From the NCBI GenBank assembly GCA_024233935.1, contig JACKOY010000003.1, forward strand, positions 1-64,000: a stretch of DNA of 64,000 bases, in the 5' to 3' direction. Shown here piece after piece: positions 8,190-17,096 of the stretch. The DNA is from Spirochaetales bacterium. GTDB taxonomy: Bacteria > Spirochaetota > Leptospiria > Leptospirales > Leptonemataceae. Under the pieces are notes generated by a model. The model ran no database searches, had not been told where the DNA came from, and saw only the letters and a program-made list of their open reading frames with translations. Position 1 is the stretch's first letter; each line of letters begins with the position of its first letter. Both the position numbers and the translations under genes were made by a program.

Positions 8190-9967
8190 CGACGCGCCTC
8201 CGGAACCATGAAGAGCACCGTGAACTCGGCGCCACCCAGGGCCGACCGCCCCACCTGTATGTGGGCATCGTGCTCCAGAACGGCCCGCTCCACCAGAGCA
8301 AGACCCAGTCCGGACCCGCCAGGCCCTTTGGTTGTAAAATAGGGCTCAAAGATGCGTTCGCGCAAGTCTTCACTCACTCCGGGGCCGGTGTCCTCTACGG
8401 TCAGGGCCACAAATCGACGCCCCCGGGCGGTTCGAATGGCGGTCGAAATGACGATGCGTTCGGGCTTACGCCGTCGAGCCTCGGCCTGCCCCAGGATTGC
8501 CTCGACCGCATTCTTTACGAGATTGTTGATCAGGCCGATGACAATTGTTTTGTCAATGTAGACATCGGGCAGATTGCCGGAAAGGCGCATTTCGATCTTG
8601 GGATGCCCCAGGCCCTGAAACACGTTGACCGCTTCCGGAACGATGCCATCAAGATCGTGCGGCGCCGGTCGGGCCCGTGGCAGCCGTGCAAAGTTGGCAA
8701 ATTCTTCGACGTGGGTTTTGAGGACTTTGACCTGTTCCACGATGGTCGCGCTGGCCTTGCGCACGACCCGCGGCAGATCGCCACGCTCCGGGTGATCCAG
8801 GCGTCGCAACATACGATCGGCCGAAAGCTGTATCGGAGTGAGTGGGTTGCGAATTTCATGGGCGAGTCGTCGCGCGACCTCCCGCCAGGCGGCCAGCCGC
8901 TGGCTGTGCAGGAGACGATTTCGCAGGCTGCGCAGTTCGGCGGTCATCTGATTGAAGCTGTCGATCAGGATGCCCATCTCCCCCGAAGCCCGAATCTCCA
9001 GTCGGGTGTCCAGGTCGCCGTCCGCGACCGCCCGCGTGGCCGCTGCCAAGGATACGATCGGCATGGATATCTGCCGGGCAATGATCAAGCTCGCTACAAG
9101 TGCCCCACAAATCATCAGAATGTAGAGCAACGCGAGGCCGAGACGCAGAGTACCCACCACACGCCCACCGCCGCCCTCTTCTTTTAAAGCGAGGGCCGTC
9201 TGCTCTATCAGTTCGATGCGTCGCTCGAGGCCCTCGTGTAGCCGGTGACCAATGATCACGCTATTCTGACCTGCCAGGGAGAACCGAAAGAATACGTAGT
9301 CACTGCCATCGACGCGCTTGAAGACTCTGGCCGGTGGGTCAGAGCTGCCGACGAACTGCGGCATGGTGGAGGGAGAGAGCAGGCTCCGGCTTTCATAGAG
9401 CACCCGCTCACCTTCAAAAATGCCGGCATAGTCGCCGCCGCTCAGCAATCCACGGGCGTAAAGCGAGTCGATCATCAATCGCGGGGCGACGTCCAGAAAT
9501 GGGTTCTCCAGGCCCCCACTCATACGTCTCAGAAAATCCCGGGACTCCGTTTCCTGATAATGAGAAACCACCTGGCGGGAAGCCTCCATCGCCTCGACCA
9601 TGTCCAGACGAAACCAGCCCCGAACTACGGTTTCAACGTTGTCTGAAGAAATCAAAAAGATCGGTATGGATGGAATTACCGCGATCAACATGAATGCGAT
9701 GCTCAGGCGGTAACGCAGGCTGGATCTGAGATTGCCGGTGATGCGAATTCGACGATTGCGGTAAAAGTAGTGGGCGACAAAGTTCAGCGTGCCCAACGGA
9801 ATAAAAAATAGCAGATAGGAGAACAGGCGATCCACGGCGGTCGCCTCCGCGTCGAGCAGGAGTTGCTCGGCCAGAAATACGCTGACCACTACAATCAAAA
9901 GCAAAAAGAAGGTGTCCCGCAGGTAGACCTTCTTTTCTTCTATCTGCCACGGAGCCGCATTACTCAT
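8186..9967 (-). CDS. Membrane histidine kinase (NtrY type)
   Basis: This 593-residue kinase has about three hydrophobic segments in the first 110 residues. An extracytoplasmic sensor region follows, then another membrane segment near 285-305 (LGLALLYILMICGALVASLI). HAMP (ISMPIVSLAAATRAVADGDL), an H box HEIRNPLTPIQL, and the ATP-binding N, G1 and G2 boxes (NNLVKNAVEAI, VEDTGPGV, GGSGLGLALV) come next. It is the evident partner of the downstream sigma-54 activator. Translation is coupled to HPr upstream (4 nt ATGA overlap) and to the regulator downstream, so kinase, regulator and HPr are made together. The stimulus is unknown. Confidence 0.9.
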   Translation of the reverse strand: MSNAAPWQIEEKKVYLRDTFFLLLIVVVSVFLAEQLLLDAEATAVDRLFSYLLFFIPLGTLNFVAHYFYRNRRIRITGNLRSSLRYRLSIAFMLIAVIPSIPIFLISSDNVETVVRGWFRLDMVEAMEASRQVVSHYQETESRDFLRRMSGGLENPFLDVAPRLMIDSLYARGLLSGGDYAGIFEGERVLYESRSLLSPSTMPQFVGSSDPPARVFKRVDGSDYVFFRFSLAGQNSVIIGHRLHEGLERRIELIEQTALALKEEGGGGRVVGTLRLGLALLYILMICGALVASLIIARQISMPIVSLAAATRAVADGDLDTRLEIRASGEMGILIDSFNQMTAELRSLRNRLLHSQRLAAWREVARRLAHEIRNPLTPIQLSADRMLRRLDHPERGDLPRVVRKASATIVEQVKVLKTHVEEFANFARLPRARPAPHDLDGIVPEAVNVFQGLGHPKIEMRLSGNLPDVYIDKTIVIGLINNLVKNAVEAILGQAEARRRKPERIVISTAIRTARGRRFVALTVEDTGPGVSEDLRERIFEPYFTTKGPGGSGLGLALVERAVLEHDAHIQVGRSALGGAEFTVLFMVPEARR

Positions 9968-10224
9968 TCAAAATTGCCCGACAGCATGTCGCGCAAAGCG
10001 ACCAGGGCCTCCTGCTCGTCCACACCGTCCGTCGTCAAAGTAACTTTTGTTCCCGCACTGAGCGCCAACATCAAAAGTCCCATAATGCTTTTGCCGTTGA
10101 CAGTCGTACCACCGGCCGTGAGGCTCACGTCGCACTTAAAGCGCGCCGCCGCCCGCACAAATATGGACGCGGGCCGCGCGTGCAGGCCTTCTTCTTGCTG
10201 GATTACTAACTCCGTGCTCTTCAT
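9964..10224 (-). CDS. ptsH: Phosphocarrier protein HPr
   Basis: This 86-residue HPr has both regulatory residues: His15 in EGLHARPAS, the PEP/enzyme I site, and Ser46 in GKSIMGL, the HPr kinase site. It overlaps hprK upstream (ATGA, 4 nt) and the NtrY-type kinase downstream (4 nt). No sugar permease, enzyme I or EIIA gene is in the window. A regulatory (PTS-Ntr-like) role is therefore more likely than sugar uptake, but that is inference from context. Confidence 0.95.
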   Translation of the reverse strand: MKSTELVIQQEEGLHARPASIFVRAAARFKCDVSLTAGGTTVNGKSIMGLLMLALSAGTKVTLTTDGVDEQEALVALRDMLSGNFE

Positions 10225-11165
10225 GACTCGCGACTGTTCTTGCGGTGAATCTCCCGATTGATGCGTCCACTCAACTCCCGCGCGGCATGAAAGCCCATCT
10301 GCTTGGACCGGTGGTTCATGGCGGCCGTCTCAATTAAGATCGGTACGTTTCGGCCCGGTCGCACCGGTAAAAGGATACGCGGGACCTTAACGCCCAGGAT
10401 GTCCACATACTCGTCCTCAAGCCCCAGACGCTCGTATTCCTTATTTTCGTCCCAGTCTTCCAGGCGAATTACCAGATCAATGCGGCTGCGATTTCGGATC
10501 GCGCCTACTCCGAAAAGATCCTTTACGTTGATAATGCCCAGACCGCGTAGCTCCATGTGGTGTTGAATCACATCGCTGGTGATGCCAATTAGATCGGTTT
10601 CGTCAATGCAGCGAATGTGCACAATGTCGTCGGCGACCAGTCGATGACCGCGCTCGACCAACTCGAGAGCGGTCTCCGATTTTCCAATTCCGGAAGCACC
10701 CATCAAAAGAATCCCAACGCCAAACACATCGATCAGCACCCCATGAATGGAAGTGCTCGGCGCCAGGGCCTCATTCATGATGTGCGTGAAGTAGACGATT
10801 AGCTGATGCGTCGAAAGGCGCGTCGTCAGCACCGGCGTCGAGGTTTCCTCGGCCATCTCCAGGAATCGCTCCGGTGGTGTGTTGTTGTGCGTAAACAGAA
10901 GGCCGGGGAATCGGTACTTAAAGAACTCCGCAATGATGCGCTGCTGGTCTTCCTGTCCGCACTCGACGAGATAAGCGTATTCCCCCTTCCCGAAAACCTG
11001 GATGCGGTCTGCCGCGAAGTTGCGGTAAAAACCGGCCAGTGCAAGCCCCGGCCGGTTTACGTCGATCGAAACGAGGTGACGGTTAAGGCCCCCCTGCCCG
11101 GCCCTGAGCACAAGTTCCAGTTCCGGATTCTGCGAAACGAGATCGCCTACCTCGATATAGCTCAT
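10221..11165 (-). CDS. hprK: HPr kinase/phosphorylase
   Basis: The enzyme phosphorylates HPr at Ser46 with ATP or PPi and removes the phosphate again. The N-terminal regulatory half runs to about residue 130. The catalytic half starts at HGVLIDVFGVG and contains the P-loop GASGIGKSETAL (156-167), with a downstream acidic segment (ADDIVHI). Its 314 residues match the family. It lies between hpf and ptsH with very short spacing on both sides, so kinase and substrate are co-translated. In many proteobacteria hprK also sits between hpf and PTS-Ntr genes. Confidence 0.96.
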   Translation of the reverse strand: MSYIEVGDLVSQNPELELVLRAGQGGLNRHLVSIDVNRPGLALAGFYRNFAADRIQVFGKGEYAYLVECGQEDQQRIIAEFFKYRFPGLLFTHNNTPPERFLEMAEETSTPVLTTRLSTHQLIVYFTHIMNEALAPSTSIHGVLIDVFGVGILLMGASGIGKSETALELVERGHRLVADDIVHIRCIDETDLIGITSDVIQHHMELRGLGIINVKDLFGVGAIRNRSRIDLVIRLEDWDENKEYERLGLEDEYVDILGVKVPRILLPVRPGRNVPILIETAAMNHRSKQMGFHAARELSGRINREIHRKNSRES

Positions 11166-11174
11166 GAATAGGAC

Positions 11175-11483
11175 TCATGGGTTCCGCGGACGGTGCCGCT
11201 TGGAAAGATGCTTTTCCTTGTGCCGCCGAATCTGCTTTTCGAGCTTCTCCTCGGCCAGGTCGATCGCCGCGTACAGATCATGATCACGCTCGGAGGCAAT
11301 GAATTGATGTCCATCGGCGTCGATCGCGAGTTCGACGAATTGGTCAAGCTTCTCCACTTTGAAGCGGACCACGGCAGACATGAGACTGGAAAAGTGATCC
11401 GCCAGTTTCTGGATTTTCTTATTCGTATAATCTTCAATCGCATCCGATTGTTCAACGTTGTGCCAGTGATAGGAAATATCCAT
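11175..11483 (-). CDS. hpf: Ribosome hibernation promoting factor (HPF/RaiA family, short)
   Basis: A 102-residue HPF of the short type: MDISYHWHNVEQSDAIEDY, then VELAIDADGHQFIASERDHDLYAAID in two blocks, and a basic tail (RRHKEKHLSKRHRPR). It lacks the C-terminal dimerisation domain of long HPFs. It binds the decoding region of the 30S subunit and silences ribosomes at low growth. The ORF extends upstream to 11516, but ATG 11483 has AGGAGG directly in front, so I place the start there. It lies between rpoN and hprK, the conserved rpoN operon position. Confidence 0.93.
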   Translation of the reverse strand: MDISYHWHNVEQSDAIEDYTNKKIQKLADHFSSLMSAVVRFKVEKLDQFVELAIDADGHQFIASERDHDLYAAIDLAEEKLEKQIRRHKEKHLSKRHRPRNP

Positions 11484-11558
11484 TTGGCCTCCTGTTCGTC
11501 TTTGACCTGCCCTCACCCGTACCCGGAAAGCGCAGGCCGTGTCAATTGTTTCGAGCGC

Positions 11559-12995
11559 CTAACCGGACCCGATTCGGCTCAGCTTACGACGGCGGTCTCC
11601 GGGTAGAATCTTGAGCACTTTGCGGTACTTGGCAACCGTACGACGGGCAATCTCCACGCCTTCGTCCTTGAGTCGCTCCACAATATCCTGATCGGAGAGC
11701 GGCTGTTCCGGGTCCTCGGCATCCACCAGGTTCCGAATGCGGTCCTGAATGCTACGAGCAGAGCGGCTGCCCGTTGTGCTACGTAGTGAAGAAGAGAAGA
11801 AATACTTGAGCTCCAGCACCCCCCAGCGCGTCTGCACGTACTTGTTTGTGGTAATCCGGGAGATGGTAGACTCATGCAGGTCGACCTTTTCGGCCACCGC
11901 CCGCAGGGTCAGTGGCTTGAGCGCAGAAGGACCCGTAAGGAAAAAATCGCGCTGAAATTCAACGATAGAGTCCATAACTCTGATCAGCGTCAAACGGCGT
12001 TGCCGGACACTCTTGATCAGCCATTGTGCCGAATTGAGTTTGTTCTGGAGGTACTCCTTGTCTTCTTCCTTCTTAAAGGTGCTGCGTAAGAGCCGGCGGT
12101 AGTCGTCATTTATGCGAACGGCCGGCATCCAATCGTCGTTGATCAAGATCTGTAGATCGCCGTTTTGTTCTTCGACGATCACGTCCGGCACGATGTAGTC
12201 TGGAGCGCGGGCGGCGTACAAGGTGCCCGGGTAGGGCTCAAGAGTCCTTACGAACTGCAAAGCCTGCTGAATTTCATCTGTGCTATAGCCCGACTCGCGT
12301 TCAATCTTCTTAAAGTCCAGCTTCTCCAGGTCTTCGAAGTGATTGGCAAGGAGGGTATGAACGGTGGCGTCATCGGGCCTCAAGAGGCGCGCCTGAACCA
12401 AAAGCGAGTCCGCAATATTGCGCGCGCCGCAGCCAACCGGATCGAGTTCATGGATCAGGGCCAGCACCCGACGGGCCCGCTCGATCTCGACGTCGCTTCC
12501 GGCAACAACGTCCTCCAGGGGGTCGCTCAAAAAGCCCCGCTCGTCGATCGCCGAAACGATCACTTCCGCAATCCGTATGTCTTCTGCGTCCAAATCGGAG
12601 AGGCGCAATTGCCACAACAGGTGTTCGCTCAAAGATTCTTCGGCCCGAACGGCGTTTTCCAGGAACTGCTGTTTGTTTTCGGTGCTTTCGACGGCACGGT
12701 CCCGATCGTAAGTTGTTTGATCGTAAGCCTCTCCGGGCCAGTTGTCTTCCGCTGCGGCAAGTTCCTCGGTTTTTTCCTGTTCCAGGGAAGCGGCCGCCGG
12801 GTTCGCGGGTTCTACGGCCGGGATTTCGGTGGACTCGCCGCTCTCCTCTAGAAGAGGATTTTCGAGCAGTTCTTTTTGGATGCGCTCGGAAAGCTCCAGG
12901 TTCGACAGCGGCAAAAGCTCAATCGACTGCCGCAGGTCCTGGGTAATGACCAACCGCTGGGTTTGCTTCTGGACGAGATTTTGACTGAGTGCCAT
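11559..12995 (-). CDS. rpoN: RNA polymerase sigma-54 factor
   Basis: The glutamine-rich activator-interaction region (QNLVQKQTQRLVITQDLRQS) lies at the N-terminus, followed by an acidic linker, the core-binding region, and the RpoN box ARRTVAKYRK near the C-terminus, which reads the -24 element. Length is 478 aa, as usual. The same gene run contains a matching enhancer-binding activator (6834-8189). The 266 nt between lptB and rpoN is the longest gap within the lptC-to-ntrX run and could hold a promoter, but I could not pick a convincing one. Confidence 0.96.
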   Translation of the reverse strand: MALSQNLVQKQTQRLVITQDLRQSIELLPLSNLELSERIQKELLENPLLEESGESTEIPAVEPANPAAASLEQEKTEELAAAEDNWPGEAYDQTTYDRDRAVESTENKQQFLENAVRAEESLSEHLLWQLRLSDLDAEDIRIAEVIVSAIDERGFLSDPLEDVVAGSDVEIERARRVLALIHELDPVGCGARNIADSLLVQARLLRPDDATVHTLLANHFEDLEKLDFKKIERESGYSTDEIQQALQFVRTLEPYPGTLYAARAPDYIVPDVIVEEQNGDLQILINDDWMPAVRINDDYRRLLRSTFKKEEDKEYLQNKLNSAQWLIKSVRQRRLTLIRVMDSIVEFQRDFFLTGPSALKPLTLRAVAEKVDLHESTISRITTNKYVQTRWGVLELKYFFSSSLRSTTGSRSARSIQDRIRNLVDAEDPEQPLSDQDIVERLKDEGVEIARRTVAKYRKVLKILPGDRRRKLSRIGSG

Positions 12996-13261
12996 AGAAA
13001 CCTGCTACCAGAGAAAGCAATCGGACCCGGATTGCCACCCCTTTGCGATCCGCGGGCCTGAATATTGCATGCCATTTGACCGTCAGCCGCGCAGGGGGCT
13101 CTCCAGACAACGATTCTTCGAAGCCGGACGGCTGGGACCCGAACGATGGCGTGCGATCTCTTTGCCCGCCGCCTCCCGGTCCGCATGGGGTTCAAAAGGT
13201 TGCGATTTGGAAATCGGGCTCCCAGATGCGGCGGGGCCAGAGGCGCGCCCGGCCCCAAACC

Positions 13262-14038
13262 CTACAATCGGAAGTCTTCGCCCAGATAGACGCGACGGAT
13301 CTCCGGATCGCGAATTAGTTCGTTGGGCTTGCCAGAACGCAGGATGGTGCCCCCGTACATGATATAAGAACGGTCGGTGATCTTCAGCGTCTCGCGCACG
13401 TTGTGGTCCGTAATCAGAATGCCAAGCCCGCGGTCACGCAGCTGCGAGATGAGTTCCTGAATGTCCTTCACGGCAATGGGGTCAACGCCAGCAAACGGTT
13501 CATCGAGCAGAATGAAATCCGGCTCCGTGACCAATGCGCGGGCGATCTCGCAGCGACGGCGTTCGCCTCCCGAAAGAGTGTAGCCGTTCTGATTCACCAC
13601 GTGATTCAGATGAAGCTCATCAATCAGGGCATCCCGCCGCTTGCGAATTTCGCCTCGGTCTTTGAAATGCATCTCAAGCACCGCTTCCAGGTTCTCGGCG
13701 ACTGTGAGCTTGCGAAAGACCGAGGCTTCCTGGGCCAGATAGCTAACCCCCAGACGCGCCCTTTGATACATGGGCAGGTCCGTGACTTCCCGATCGCCAA
13801 GAAACACGCGCCCTTCATCGGCTCGAACAAGGCCCACGGCCATATAGAAGCTGGTCGTCTTGCCGGCGCCATTGGGGCCCAGCAATCCGACAATCTCACG
13901 CTGCTGAATTTCAAAGGAAACTCCGGAGACCACCCGGCGGCGGTTGTAGACCTTCACCAGGTTCTCCATGCGAAAGGTGCGCACGGGAATCGCCGGATCT
14001 ATCGGCGCGGGCGCTTTCTTGCTGCGGGTACGAGCCAT
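13262..14038 (-). CDS. lptB: LPS export ABC transporter ATPase LptB
   Basis: The cytoplasmic ATPase of the LptB2FGC machine that extracts LPS from the inner membrane. Walker A is GPNGAGKTT, the signature is LSGGERRRCE, and Walker B is ILLDEPFAGVDP. The family pattern VYNRRRVV near the N-terminus is present. It has 258 aa, with a slight N-terminal extension rich in Lys and Arg. Its ATG overlaps the stop of the LptA/OstA-like gene by 1 nt (TGATG). Confidence 0.96.
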   Translation of the reverse strand: MARTRSKKAPAPIDPAIPVRTFRMENLVKVYNRRRVVSGVSFEIQQREIVGLLGPNGAGKTTSFYMAVGLVRADEGRVFLGDREVTDLPMYQRARLGVSYLAQEASVFRKLTVAENLEAVLEMHFKDRGEIRKRRDALIDELHLNHVVNQNGYTLSGGERRRCEIARALVTEPDFILLDEPFAGVDPIAVKDIQELISQLRDRGLGILITDHNVRETLKITDRSYIMYGGTILRSGKPNELIRDPEIRRVYLGEDFRL

Positions 14039-15582
14039 CAGGCGCCCGCGTCCTCCGCTCCCCGGCCGGGCACCGGCCCGAAATAAAAACCGACCGTACC
14101 GCGAATGTTACGATGAAGCAGGATGCGATTCTCATCCGGATAAAAGAAGATCTTTTCACATTGAATGCGATTGCGACCGTCAAACAGCGCCGCATTGCCC
14201 TGCATCAAGACGATTCCGGCTTCTTCGTCGTAGCGTGCCGTCTCAGCGCTCGCCTCGTAGGCTTCGCGCACAATACGAACGTTGCCCCGGGCCAGAGTTT
14301 CCCGGGAATCAAAATCACGCTCAATCACGGAACCGTACAGCGTCGCCTGGGGGGGCGCAGCGGCGATTTCAGCATCCTGAGCGTAAAACTCAATAAATGG
14401 TACGGGCAGGCCTTCGAGGCGCATGCGTGCTCGGTTTCGATCGTACAGCATCTGGTTCGATACGACGCGTACTCTCTCGCCGCTGTCACGCATGTCAACA
14501 CCTCCCGCCGTTCGGATGGTGCCGAAATCCTGACCAATCGCATCCAGGTACGCCGCCGTCAGACGAAAGCCACCGCGGGTCAACAGAACCTCTCCCTGCA
14601 CGCGGGTACGCACCTCGGCCCCGGCAGGAAAACGATATACTACCTGATCGGCGCTGAGCACACTCTTGCCGTCGCCCGGTTCGCCAGGCTCCCGTTCCGT
14701 CGGTTGTCCGGGGCGCCGGGCAAACTGCTCCAGAGATGGTGGGTCTTCCGAAACATTCGCCCGGGATTCGCCGGATGTCGGCGCGGTTCTGGATATGTGG
14801 ACGACCCGACCATCAAGCCGAATCGTTCGATTGTTGACCTCGTAGACCAGGCGCTGACCAATCATGAACTGTTCCAGGCCCAGGATAACTGGATTGGCCT
14901 CCAGAACAATCGTATCGTTCTCGTCGGTATACTCACCGCGATCACCGATCAAACTCCAGGTATCCTGACGAATCCTGACATCCCCATCCAGGATGGATTT
15001 CTTTTCGGCCAGGTCCCGGGTCATGCGGGTCGTGGAAACCAGGGCCGGTGCGCGGTTGCCTTCACCGGGCACAACCATGTACGGATCTCCGACCAGGTGA
15101 ACAATCTGTTCGTCCCGATTGTATGTGGCGTTGGCGCCGTAAATGCGCGTGCCGCTTTCCAGGTCGTGGACCTGCACGGACCCGACGAGGGTTCCAAACC
15201 GGCCGTCTTCGATCGCCATACGACTGGCCCGAATGTCGACGCCGCCGTGACGAATGCGCGCGTTGCCGCGAATGGTTACGCGGGTCACCTGGAGTCCATC
15301 GCGCAAAACGTTTTCACGGATGAGCTCAAATCCAGAAAACGTTGTTGTGACCGGCCGTCCCCGACGATCCGGTGCATTGTTTACGATCGCCGGGCCTGGC
15401 TGTTGTTCGGAACCTTCTTCCACGACGGTACTTTCGGCCGCCTCGGAGGCCGGTTCCGGGACGACGGTCGGCTGCTGCTCACTTACGGGACGAATGGGAG
15501 CCGGCGTCGGCGTGGTTACACAATACCCGGAAACGACAAGCGGTAATGCTAGCGCAAACAAGCGCACCCTATTCAAATACAT
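14038..15582 (-). CDS. Long LptA/OstA-like periplasmic protein
   Basis: A 514-residue exported protein with an N-terminal hydrophobic segment (VRLFALALPLVVSG). Beta-rich OstA-type repeats follow throughout, with phrases such as VTIRGNARIRHGGVDIRA, VLLTRGGFRLTAAYLDA and ARGNVRIVREAYEASAETARYD. Standard LptA is about 185 aa, so this is roughly two to three OstA units, or an LptD-N-terminus-like protein without the barrel. Position between lptC and lptB supports a role in the LPS bridge across the periplasm. ATG 15582 is chosen because GAGGAG precedes it; it overlaps lptC by 14 nt. Confidence 0.8.
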   Translation of the reverse strand: MYLNRVRLFALALPLVVSGYCVTTPTPAPIRPVSEQQPTVVPEPASEAAESTVVEEGSEQQPGPAIVNNAPDRRGRPVTTTFSGFELIRENVLRDGLQVTRVTIRGNARIRHGGVDIRASRMAIEDGRFGTLVGSVQVHDLESGTRIYGANATYNRDEQIVHLVGDPYMVVPGEGNRAPALVSTTRMTRDLAEKKSILDGDVRIRQDTWSLIGDRGEYTDENDTIVLEANPVILGLEQFMIGQRLVYEVNNRTIRLDGRVVHISRTAPTSGESRANVSEDPPSLEQFARRPGQPTEREPGEPGDGKSVLSADQVVYRFPAGAEVRTRVQGEVLLTRGGFRLTAAYLDAIGQDFGTIRTAGGVDMRDSGERVRVVSNQMLYDRNRARMRLEGLPVPFIEFYAQDAEIAAAPPQATLYGSVIERDFDSRETLARGNVRIVREAYEASAETARYDEEAGIVLMQGNAALFDGRNRIQCEKIFFYPDENRILLHRNIRGTVGFYFGPVPGRGAEDAGA

Positions 15583-16150
15583 TGATCGACTCCTCGACGC
15601 TCGCACCCCCGGATGTGCTTTGGATGACCGGGCCGCGGCAGATCTGTCGATTCTCCTGCATGTAAATCACGGCGCCACGCGCACAGCGTGAGTACAATCC
15701 GCGATCCCGAATGACGACCGGCTGGTCTGTGGTCAGAATCTCATGCTCCATATCGTAAGTCATTTCCGAGCCTTCGACCCGCCGCCCTTCCCGATCTTCG
15801 AAGAACACGTCGCCCGAAACGAGCAATTGCTGTTCTTCATTGTTCATTTCGCCACGCTCACCGCGAACTGTGCTCTGCAACTGTCCACTGTCATCAAACT
15901 CGCGAAAAACAAAGCCGTAGGTTACGACCCGGGCCGGTGTCGACCCGGCCTGCTGATAAAGGAAAGCCTCCTCGGCCCGGAGTTCCCATTGTGCAATGCC
16001 TAACGCTTTGTAGGAAGTTCGTTCGAAGTTTCGAATGCGAAAGCTCGCGTCGGACTCCCGCACGTCTTCGTTCACGACCGTATAGCTTTCGCCGCAAAGC
16101 AGGCAAAGTCCGGCAGCGAGCACTCCGATCAGTCGGATTCGCCCGATCAT
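15569..16150 (-). CDS. lptC: LPS export protein LptC-like
   Basis: A 193-residue protein with a short basic start and one hydrophobic segment (IRLIGVLAAGLCLLCG). A beta-jellyroll-like region follows, with WELRAEEAFLYQ, ARVVTYGFVFREFDDSG, NNEEQQLLVSGDVFFEDREG and ILTTDQPVVIRD, the LptC pattern. LptC anchors in the inner membrane and passes LPS from LptB2FG to LptA. The cysteine after LCLL could in principle be a lipidation site, but the residue before it is a poor match. It overlaps the OstA-like gene and lies 10 nt after kdsA. Confidence 0.85.
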   Translation of the reverse strand: MIGRIRLIGVLAAGLCLLCGESYTVVNEDVRESDASFRIRNFERTSYKALGIAQWELRAEEAFLYQQAGSTPARVVTYGFVFREFDDSGQLQSTVRGERGEMNNEEQQLLVSGDVFFEDREGRRVEGSEMTYDMEHEILTTDQPVVIRDRGLYSRCARGAVIYMQENRQICRGPVIQSTSGGASVEESINVFE

Positions 16151-16160
16151 AGGCCCCGGC

Positions 16161-17012
16161 CTAACGCGCCACCGGAGTCGCCGGTAACACCTCGGCTTTT
16201 ACGAAGCGGTCCAGACGATGGAGCCGGCGCAAAAGTTCCGGGGCCTGGTCGAGATAGTACTGATTGCTGGAGTCGGACCAGGCGGAAGGCGGGTCCGGGT
16301 GCACTTCCATAAAAAGACCTTCAATGCCGGCCGCGACAGCTGCCCGCGTCAAAACGGGCACGAAGTGCCGATTGCCGCCGCTCTCTTTGCCGCCGCCAGG
16401 CAGTTGCGTGCTGTGGGTTCCATCCATGACGACCGGAATATCCAGGCCGTGCAGAATCTCATTGGCCCGGGGATCGTAGACGAGGTTGTTGTAGCCAAAG
16501 GTCACACCACGCTCGGTAATCAGATAGCGGTTTGAACCCGCCGCTTTGATTTTCTCGACGATGGTTCCACAGTCGGCCGGCGCCAGGAACTGACCCTTTT
16601 TTACGTTTACCCAACACTGCGTTTCCGCGCAGGCCTGCACAAGATCGGTCTGGCGGGATAGAAAGGCCGGAATTTGTAGAATATCGACAACCGAAGCCAC
16701 CGCCGGGACCTGAGCCGTCTCGTGCACATCGGTAAGCAATGGCACGTCAAATTCGGTCTTGATGTACTCCAGATCTCGAAGGCCCTCTTCGAGTCCCGGT
16801 CCCCGCCGGCTATCAAACGAAGAACGATTCGCCTTATCAAAGCTGCTCTTGAATACGTAGGTGATGCCGAGTTCGTCGCAGACTTCGCGCATGGTTTCGC
16901 ATACCCGTGCGAGTAAATCGCGACTTTCGATCACACAGGGCCCCGCGATCAAAAAGAACGGATGCTCGCCGCCGATCTTGCTATCTCCCAAAAATGGCCT
17001 TTCACTTATCAT
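16161..17012 (-). CDS. kdsA: 3-deoxy-8-phosphooctulonate synthase (Kdo-8-P synthase)
   Basis: Condenses PEP with arabinose 5-phosphate to Kdo-8-phosphate for lipid A inner core. Motifs: FLIAGPCVIES (Cys26), FDKANRSS, RGPGLEEG, LLTDVHE, KKGQFLAP and FGYNNLVYDPR. The cysteine in IAGPC is the mark of the metal-dependent class; the metal-independent enzymes have Asn there. The ORF continues upstream to 17069, but ATG 17012 has GAGG 6 nt before it and gives 283 aa, the normal size. Confidence 0.95.
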   Translation of the reverse strand: MISERPFLGDSKIGGEHPFFLIAGPCVIESRDLLARVCETMREVCDELGITYVFKSSFDKANRSSFDSRRGPGLEEGLRDLEYIKTEFDVPLLTDVHETAQVPAVASVVDILQIPAFLSRQTDLVQACAETQCWVNVKKGQFLAPADCGTIVEKIKAAGSNRYLITERGVTFGYNNLVYDPRANEILHGLDIPVVMDGTHSTQLPGGGKESGGNRHFVPVLTRAAVAAGIEGLFMEVHPDPPSAWSDSSNQYYLDQAPELLRRLHRLDRFVKAEVLPATPVAR

Positions 17013-17096
17013 GCTCATCCTCGAATCAACCCGCTTCTGAAAGCATATCACGGTCCCGGTCGGCGGCAACCTGTTTTCATCGGTCAGCTCGAAAGG

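Noticed and set aside
8147..9187. 346-residue plus-strand ORF opposite the NtrY-type kinase
   Set aside because: Antisense shadow; the minus strand has full kinase motifs.
12848..13258. Minus-strand ORF reaching into the rpoN-lptB gap
   Set aside because: Runs through the rpoN start in another frame; composition unlike a protein, no motif.
14113..15546. 477-residue plus-strand ORF opposite the OstA-like gene
   Set aside because: It is the antisense mirror of a gene with clear strand, start and neighbours; no recognisable domain.
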